Source of the DNA: Omphiscola glabra
Lineage: Eukaryota > Mollusca > Gastropoda > Lymnaeidae
Assembly (NCBI GenBank): GCA_964017045.1
Contig: OZ024801.1
Span: 36,369,257-36,433,256, forward strand
Direction of reading: 5' to 3'
DNA: 64,000 bases
The notes under the pieces are model-generated. The model searched no databases. It was not told the DNA's origin and was given only the letters and a program-made list of their open reading frames with translations. Position 1 is the first letter of the stretch; the number at the start of each line of letters is the position of its first letter. Shown here piece by piece: positions 57,921-64,000 of this stretch. Both the position numbers and the translations under genes were made by a program.

Positions 57921-58318
57921 AAATGGACTACGATGAGTCACTTCCTTGTTTTGTCACGTGATACGTACCAACCATTGGTAGGCTTTCTGCTACACATAAC
58001 AACACATAACAACAGATAACAGCTGATCAGCCATTGCCATTATCATTAATTTTAAAGCAAAATGTTTGTCTCCATCAGCGCTTCCCCCAGTGTTAATTAA
58101 AAATTTTACTTTTCAAAATATTCTTGAATACACGCGTTTCTTTAAATGACATTCATTAAATGTGACAATAATTATAATTCAGTTATGATTAAAGGAAGAA
58201 AGTTGTTTTGAAGAAAAATTTGTGAGCGACTAGTGTGTTGCAGACAGCCTACCGGAAGTATTACTTGTTTTTACACGTATCACGTGACAAAACAATCAAT
58301 AAATCGTAGTCCATTGTT
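57921..58318. mobile_element. MITE with about 45-bp terminal inverted repeats
   Basis: The left end reads AATGGACTACGAT...TTGTTTTGTCACGTGATACGT. The right end is its inverse, ACGTATCACGTGACAAAAC...ATCGTAGTCCATT. The two differ mainly in a 9-11 bp segment between these blocks. The interior is AT-rich and non-coding. Each terminal repeat carries TCACGTGA. The superfamily is uncertain because target duplications are not clear (GTTA on the left, GTTG on the right). Confidence 0.8.
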
Positions 58319-58332
58319 GTATGGTGACATGT

Positions 58333-59162
58333 CACTCCCGGTCACTAAAGCCGCGCATTCCTGAGACACAGATCACATTTGACTCCCTGGAACTAAAGCC
58401 TCGCATTGCTGAGACACAGATCACATGTGACTCCCTGGAACTAAAGCCTCGCATTGCTGAGACACAGATCACATTTGACTCCCTGGAACTAAAGCCTCGC
58501 ATTGCTGAGACACAGATCACATGTGACTCCCTGGAACTAAAGCCTCGCATTGCTGAGACACAGATCCCATGTGACTCCCTGGAACTAAAGCCACACATTG
58601 CTGAGACACAGATCACATGTGAATTCCTGGAACTAAAGCCGCACATTGCTGAGACACAGATCACATAAGACTCCCTGGTACTAAGGCCACACATTGCTGA
58701 GACACAGATCACATGTGACTCCCTGGAACTAAAGCCTCGCATTGCTGAGACACAGATCACATGAGACTCCCTGGAACTAAAGCCTCGCATTGCTGAGACA
58801 CAGATCACATGTGACTCCATGGAACTAAAGCCACACATTGCTGAGACACAGATCACATGAGACTCCCTGGTACTAAAGCCGCACATTGCTGAGACACAGA
58901 TCCCATGTGACTCCCTGGAACTAAAGCCACACATTGCTGAGACACAGATCACATGTGACTCCCTGGAACTAAAGCCGCACATTGCTGAGACACAGATCAC
59001 ATGTGACTCCCTGGAACTAAAGCCACACATTGCTGAGACACAGATCACATGTGACTCCCTGGAACTAAAGCCACACATTGCTGAGACACAGATCACATGT
59101 GACTCCCTGGAACTAAAGCCTCGCATTGCTGAGACACAGATCACATCTGAATCCCTGGAACC
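58333..59162. repeat. 48-bp minisatellite, about 17 copies
   Basis: Units of CCTGGAACTAAAGCCTCGCA, TTGCTGAGACACAGATCACA and TGTGACTC. Variants GCCACAC and GCCGCAC replace GCCTCGC in the right part. A 270-codon minus-strand frame and a 115-codon plus-strand frame are unit-length artefacts. Confidence 0.95.
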
Positions 59163-59689
59163 AGATGCTGGAGAGAAAGAGCGATATGCCTACAAATCAT
59201 GATAATTATGTTTAAATATTTATGTATTTAAGTACGCCCCTAAGTTACTGATAGGTTACAGTAGATAAAATGGTGAACGTGGAACACAAAGAGGCGCACA
59301 CAGCCAATCAACTTGATTCCGAGATAAAATTCAAATTTTTCTAATGATGAGAGCAAAATGATTGTGTTGAGATTCTCTCATATTCTTTGTGATTTGAGAT
59401 GTAGTTACTGGATTGGAGGTTTCCATGCCACTCCATGCCCCCCCCCCACGCCCACCCACCCCTTCCCTCTTGTTCCTCGTCCAACTATCGATGTGCTTCG
59501 AGAAGGGCAAGAGCCATTAACACAATTCCTCTTGTCTACATGGGTTTGCTCAGCAAATGCTTAGCATCACAGATGACAGAGATAGCCATGTCCGGCTGAA
59601 ATGACAGTAATCTGAAATTGCGTTAAGTTTCTATCGTTCTGTGAATAGGTTTCCATGTCGGGCTTCGGCTCATCCATAATGTATACCTA
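59163..59689. other. Unique spacer, no gene seen
   Basis: Contains a C-rich run near 59439-59448. No domain in the short frames. Confidence 0.5.
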
Positions 59690-59935
59690 TATGCGAGGGG
59701 GCATCATTGTGTATATAAATATATATAAAGGGTGCATCATCTATGTAGAAATATATACGAGGGGGTAACATCACATTTTTAAACGGGCATCATTAATATA
59801 TAAATATATTTGAAGGGGACATCATTATATATGCAATCAATATAAGGGGCTCATAATTAAATATATATAAATATATATGAGGGGTCGTTATATATATACG
59901 AGGGTGCATCTGTGTATATATAAAAATTAAGAATT
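59690..59935. repeat. Diverged AT-rich repeat
   Basis: About six loose units combine GAGGGGGCATCAT with TATATAAATATATAT. Lengths vary between 30 and 50 bp. Confidence 0.8.
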
Positions 59936-60540
59936 TATTCGTTTTTACACGAAAATTTAGGGGAGGGGGGGCCGACTGAGATCGTAATCAAAACCAATGA
60001 AAACATTTTCAACAAAGCAAACTTAGTTTACTTCTTAAAGACTTTTATTCTCAACCTGAAGAATTCGAGGGTAAGAAGGATGACAACATGAGACTATAAT
60101 AACGAACACCCCTCCCACACACACACATACACAGGCTCGTTTTCATGCCCCGCTATGACATTCAACACCAGCAGGACGCGCGCTACCAGTAAATGACGGA
60201 TAGTTTTCGGGACCTGAAGTATTCGCTGCCAGATTGAGCACTGCCCCTTCCTCTCTCTCTCCCCCCCCCCCCCCCCCGTTCACGACGACGTATTACACTT
60301 AGTAAATTTTCATGTAAGAATCATCTTAGCAGCATAGCCCACACTAGGCGGCCTGTCAGAGCTTTTATTGAGCTTGGGAAATTTGGTAGAGAACTCTTTG
60401 CTTCGAAGGACCAATTAGAGAGCTTGTAGTCGGACTTCTTTACAGGCGGCTCCAATGTCAGGACGATGCCATTGTTGTCGCCTGTGGTCGAACCCGTCTT
60501 TATGAATGTGACTTATTTCTTTGTTTGTAGAATAGAACTC
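59936..60540. other. Unique spacer with C17 run
   Basis: A CT stretch leads into C17 at 60261-60277. No gene is seen. Confidence 0.5.
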
Positions 60541-60556
60541 AAACCTACTGGTTCCT

Positions 60557-60650
60557 TAAATGTGGGGCATTCTGGGTTCTCATGGGGAATGCTGGGTTGT
60601 CATGGGGAATGCTGGGTTGTCATGGGGAATGCTGGTTTGTCACGGTGCAA
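60557..60650. repeat. 20-bp minisatellite, 4 copies
   Basis: Units of GGTTGTCATGGGGAATGCTG, the last ones slightly diverged. Confidence 0.92.
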
Positions 60651-60789
60651 GCGATATTTTCGCATTACACTTAAATTGTATAGTAAATCATAAAAAGCAG
60701 GATGCCTATTGGTATTTTCCATTCTAGTGAATTTTACCTATGGAGAAAATATGAAACTGAGAAAAACTATTGTGTTAGATCTTGTGACC

Positions 60790-61140
60790 AACATCGACCC
60801 GGTGTTAAGTCATCCATCCTACATTCAGACTTTTCATTGACATGTTGTTTAGTCATCTGTCTTACATTCAGACTTTTCATTGGCCTGTTCTTTGGTCATC
60901 TATTCTACATGCAGACTTTCCAACGACCTGACGTTTAGTCATCTGTCCCAAATTCAGAATTTCCAACGACCTGGCGTTTAGTCATCTGTCCCACATACAG
61001 ACTTTCCAACGACCCGGTGTTTAGTCATCTGTCCCACATTCAGAATTTCCAACGACCTGGTGATTAGTCATCTGTCCCACATTCAGAATTTCCAACGACC
61101 TGGCGTTTAGTCATCTGTCCTACATTCAGACTTTCCATCA
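60790..61140. repeat. 43-bp minisatellite, 8 copies
   Basis: Units of TTTCCAACGACCTGGCGTTT then AGTCATCTGTCCCACATTCA and GAC. The left units are diverged (TTTTCATTGACATGTTGTTT). Confidence 0.93.
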
Positions 61141-61428
61141 ACATTGTGTTGTGTCAACTGACCTAATTAATGGTTCAATGAAGAGCAAAATTTGATGACG
61201 CTCTCACGCCCCAACACAACAACCGCCACAAGCGGGTGCCACGCTAAAACCCAGCTGTTCGGTTCCTACAGATAACGCCAACTCTAAATTGACGCATGGA
61301 TTAACTACTAGCATAAAACTAGACTAATGAATGCGGTGTACAATTTTTCTTCCTCTAAAATACCAACGGTGATATTCTGACTAGAGACGGGGGAGCCCTA
61401 TAAAATTGTGTCTACAAATAGTCTGAAC
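61141..61428. other. Unique spacer
   Basis: No gene or element recognised up to the SPIN insertion. Confidence 0.45.
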
Positions 61429-61635
61429 CTGCGGTTCTCAACCTGTGGTCGCGACCCCTCTGGGGGTCGAATGACCCTTTTCCAGGGGTCGCCTAAGACC
61501 ATCGGAAAATACATATGCTCTACAGTTATGAAGTAGCAACGAAAATCATTTTGTGGTTTGGGGGGGGGGGGGGGTCGCCACAACACGAGGAACTGTATTA
61601 AAGGGTCGCGGCATTAGGAAGGTTGAGAACCACTG
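61429..61635. mobile_element. SPIN-like non-autonomous hAT transposon
   Basis: A 207-bp element starts CTGCGGTTCTCAACCTGTGG and ends AGGTTGAGAACCACTG, its inverted partner. The interior includes GTCGCGACCCC, GGGGTCGCCTAAGACCATCG, TTATGAAGTAGCAACGAAAA and GAGGAACTGTATTAAAGGGT. These match what I remember of the SPIN (Space Invaders) family of hAT elements almost word for word. The flanks GTCTGAAC (61421-61428) and GTCTAAGC (61636-61643) agree at 6 of 8 bases, consistent with an aged 8-bp target duplication. It has no coding capacity, as for the abundant short SPIN copies. A G15 run (61560-61574) replaces what I recall as a short G run in the family. Confidence 0.92.
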
Positions 61636-61643
61636 GTCTAAGC

Positions 61644-61975
61644 ACAAGCACATTGGTTTTAATGACTTACAATTTTATGACATATATTGATGTAGCAGTA
61701 AATGAGAGCAACGACAATAGTGTTTACAAAGATTCAACCTGGGCGCGAATAGCTTGAGGCATTGCGTGTTTCCCTCCTGTGCTGGATTACGGCATTGCGT
61801 CATGCCTTCACATGCTATTGACCGCGGCCGTCGGCTTGTCTCGGGCCCCCGAGGGCGGGGGTTGCATTTCAAGCTTGATCATGTGAAGATGGTTCTTTAT
61901 TATCTATTTATTTATTTATCTGGGCCCGCACGGTCGGAGATTTGTTGCGTGATGTCGATTAAAAATGTTTATATG
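61644..61975. other. Unique spacer, no gene seen
   Basis: Moderately GC-rich, with GCATTGCGT twice near 61759 and 61792. No domain. Confidence 0.5.
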
Positions 61976-61980
61976 GTCAA

Positions 61981-62585
61981 CATTACGGACTGTTATTAAT
62001 GGAGAATGTTTCTCTTATTAAAGTCTATTGGCTCGTTCCAAATCAGTCCATAACAAAGGACGATACCAAAGTTCAAATACAATAACAAATGATACGACAC
62101 TCAAAGGCAGGGCTTATTACAATTATTAAGTTTTTAATGTGTGGATTTCAATGAATTACAAGCACAAGAGAATATGATTAAAACTATTGACTTACAGTTT
62201 GGCTGGTAACGGTACTTTGTTAATAAGAATACAATGAGCAAAATTTGTACAATGAAAGAAAATCTACACACAACAAAGCACTGTCTAGTAGTACAATAAT
62301 AACACACGCTCCCAGTCTCGTGATAAAGGATCTCTCTCGTCATTCAATCTTCTTCCTTGTATACTCTGTTTCAAACGATTCCAGAAACGCCGTATGCATT
62401 GTTTTGCGCTCCAGTTTAATCTAGATTATTATTCTAAAATTTTCTGACTGGAACGGACGATGCTAAGCTTTGTTGTAAACAAGGTTAAATTTCGCTAGCC
62501 ACACCCCAAAACGGCCTCGAGTGTGTTGACTACAAGAGGTCATACACGGGGAAATCGTGCATGAAAACACGTCACCTACATAACA
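61981..62585. mobile_element. Probable solo LTR, copy B, with 5-bp target duplication
   Basis: A 605-bp copy of the element at 23767-24410 in the same orientation. It is flanked by GTCAA at 61976-61980 and again at 62586-62590, an exact 5-bp target-site duplication typical of LTR retrotransposon integration. The right end is TAACA; the left end reads CATTA, a change from the TGTTA of copy A. No internal gag-pol is present, so it is best explained as a solo LTR left by recombination. The divergence between copies is considerable, with many substitutions and short indels. Confidence 0.78.
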
Positions 62586-62865
62586 GTCAACTAAATAAAA
62601 TAAAAATATGGGTAAGCATAAATGTTGGGAAACTAATGCTTTCCTTTTTACAGTACGTAATGGTGGGGATATAAGGTGTATATGGTAGTCTGTCCAAAGT
62701 ATAGCGAGGGAGGATACACACATAATAGGTGACGAATTTTCATTTATCTCATGGGTGCTATGTCGATCTGAAGAGGAAATGTTTGCTCTTAAACAATAAC
62801 ACTGAGCCAAGTCACGCCGTAAACCTTTCAACACATTTCAACAGTTCTAAATGATAGGGCGTAGA

Positions 62866-63095
62866 TAGGGCTGGTGTCACCCGGTGCGGCGAACTCATGG
62901 TGTCACCCGGTGCGGCGAACTCCTGGTGTCACTCGGTGCGGTGAACTCATGGTGCCACCCGGTGCGGTAAACTCATGGTGTCACCCGGTGCGGCGAACTC
63001 ATGGTGTCACCCGGTGTGGTAAACTCATGGTGTCACCCGGTGTGGTAAACTCATGGTGTCACCCGTGTGGTAAACTCATGGTGTCACCCCCGACC
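62866..63095. repeat. 26-bp minisatellite, about 9 copies
   Basis: Units of CATGGTGTCACCCGGTGCGG followed by CGAACT. GTGCGGCGAA and GTGTGGTAAA subtypes differ at CpG-type transitions. Confidence 0.94.
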
Positions 63096-63237
63096 CCGAT
63101 TTTCACAGTGGATTTCTTCTTGTTAAAATAAGCCCACGGTATAAAAATGACAAGAACAAATTAATGGAAGGTCAGGAGGTAAGTGTATTTAGGAACTGTA
63201 ACAACGTTAAGTTTTAGCTATTTTTACATTACATTTA

Positions 63238-63438
63238 CTTTATTAAACATTTTCATTTCCTGGTCGTCAAAGCTGCAAACTTGTCAATGGCTTGATGAAA
63301 ATCAATATCCTTCATCGTATCACTTTCAATTGATAGTACAGCCAGATCAGAAAGCCTTAAATGTCCACTGGTGGATCGTAAGTAGTTCTCTTGTCCTTCT
63401 CTTCTTAAGCTTTGATCTTCTGTCTGCCGAAATTTCAT
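63238..63438 (-). pseudogene. hAT transposase C-terminal fragment
   Basis: On the minus strand 61 codons (63438 down to 63253) end with NYLRSTSGHLRLSDLAVLSI then ESDTMKDIDFHQAIDKFAAL and TTRK. NYLRST..xxRLS.LA.LSIE is the end of the hAT dimerisation domain of ZMYM1-like transposases. A polyadenylation signal AATAAAG (plus strand CTTTATT, 63238-63244) lies right after the stop. Upstream on the minus strand the frame is broken and the ERSFSKLK part is not recognisable. It comes from a different hAT family from the element at 41755-43257, judging by the peptide. Confidence 0.8.
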
Positions 63439-63689
63439 ATGGCTCTGATTTTAAAAGAGCCTTTGCAAATAGCATGTTCCAACAAGTGATAGCGTTTTCG
63501 TGCAGAAATCATCTGAGGATATCTAGGTTGGTCCCCAATTTGTCAAGAATAAAGTCTTTAGTCTGCAGATACTGTAAGATTATGTTCCTCAAGTAGATCA
63601 GCCCAAAGGTAAAGGTAGCAGATAGACGCGAGATCGCAAACGTGATGTAAAATACCTTTTTAACAGTGGCTTCGCTTTTCATCACAGTG
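63439..63689. other. Unique sequence, may include degraded hAT
   Basis: Upstream side of the hAT fragment; no readable domain. A 137-codon plus-strand frame (63183-63596) crosses the antisense of the hAT fragment and is not accepted. Confidence 0.45.
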
Positions 63690-64000
63690 CCTACTGAGTG
63701 TTCCCAGTGTGGATGGACGCAGAAAGAAGTCCTTCGGAATGTGCTCTTTTGAAGCAATAACAACTAAATTATGGAACAGTATGCCTCAATCTTTGAGGGA
63801 CATAAAAATGATTATTTAAAAAGAGCCACTTAAAGACATTTTTTTCCCCTATAAATAGAGTTTATGACATCAGGGCGCTTTGAGCATGCTAGAATGGCAT
63901 GGATACAAGCGCTATACAATCAATCAATCATCATCACGGTGCTCTGAGCTTACTAGAATAGCATGGATACAAGCGCTATACAATCAATCAATCATCATCA
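63690..64000 (+). pseudogene. LINE 3' end, third subfamily
   Basis: The peptide SFGMCSFEAITTKLWNSMPQ followed by SLRDIK is the C-terminal signature of CR1/L2-type LINEs, with frameshifts and stops after it. The 3' UTR ends GCATGGATACAAGCGCTATA then CAATCAATCAATCATCATCA. That terminal stretch of about 60 bp is present twice in tandem (ending about 63942 and 64000), with CGGTGCTCTGAGC between. The tail is ATCA-based, unlike the AAT tails of the other LINE copies here. The element runs to the window edge. Confidence 0.8.

Noticed and set aside
63183..63596. 137-codon plus-strand open frame
   Set aside because: It overlaps the antisense of a recognisable hAT C-terminal peptide and has no domain of its own.

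Overview
The window looks like intergenic DNA from an animal nuclear genome, most likely a mollusc and plausibly a freshwater pulmonate snail. The organism is inferred. The signs are a CR1/L2-like LINE with (AAT)n tails, a Penelope-like GIY-YIG fragment, ZMYM1-like hAT transposase remnants, a tRNA-derived SINE, solo LTRs and a copy of the hAT family SPIN, which is known from tetrapods, a triatomine bug and the pond snail Lymnaea. I find no intact host gene, no rRNA or tRNA gene, no CRISPR array and no bacterial-type operon.

Well over half of the 64 kb (about 37 kb by my count) is tandem repeat, in roughly 40 unrelated families with units of 13 to 61 bp. Two arrays dominate. A 34-bp satellite at 4921-15147 runs for about 301 units with no net loss of register. 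A 39-bp satellite at 32245-39500 has about 186 units, each with the perfect 12-bp palindrome GACAACGTTGTC, and is partly built from a duplicated block of about 2.95 kb. Other large arrays are a 30-bp array with an 11-unit (330 bp) higher-order repeat (26031-27615), a purine-rich 42-bp array (28912-31535) and a 38/40-bp array (44973-46625). The longest open reading frames (up to 1182 codons) lie inside these arrays and are best read as by-products of repeat units divisible by three that lack stop codons.

Layout: 1-4150 small minisatellites; 4380-4602 SINE; 4921-15147 34-bp satellite; 15500-25335 LINE fragments, small arrays, a hAT MITE and a first LTR; 25742-31945 a run of purine-rich arrays; 32245-39500 39-bp satellite; 39501-43432 hAT elements and short repeats; 43861-51328 many minisatellites; 51905-54345 a 30-bp array split by a dead LINE; 54785-59162 more arrays, a Penelope-like fragment and a MITE; 60557-64000 short arrays, SPIN, a second LTR with perfect target-site duplications, a hAT C-terminal fragment and a LINE 3' end.

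Nothing here works together as a pathway. What the window records is repeat turnover: arrays expanding by block duplication, transposons landing inside arrays, and poly-G/C tracts lengthening, in one case inside the SPIN copy.
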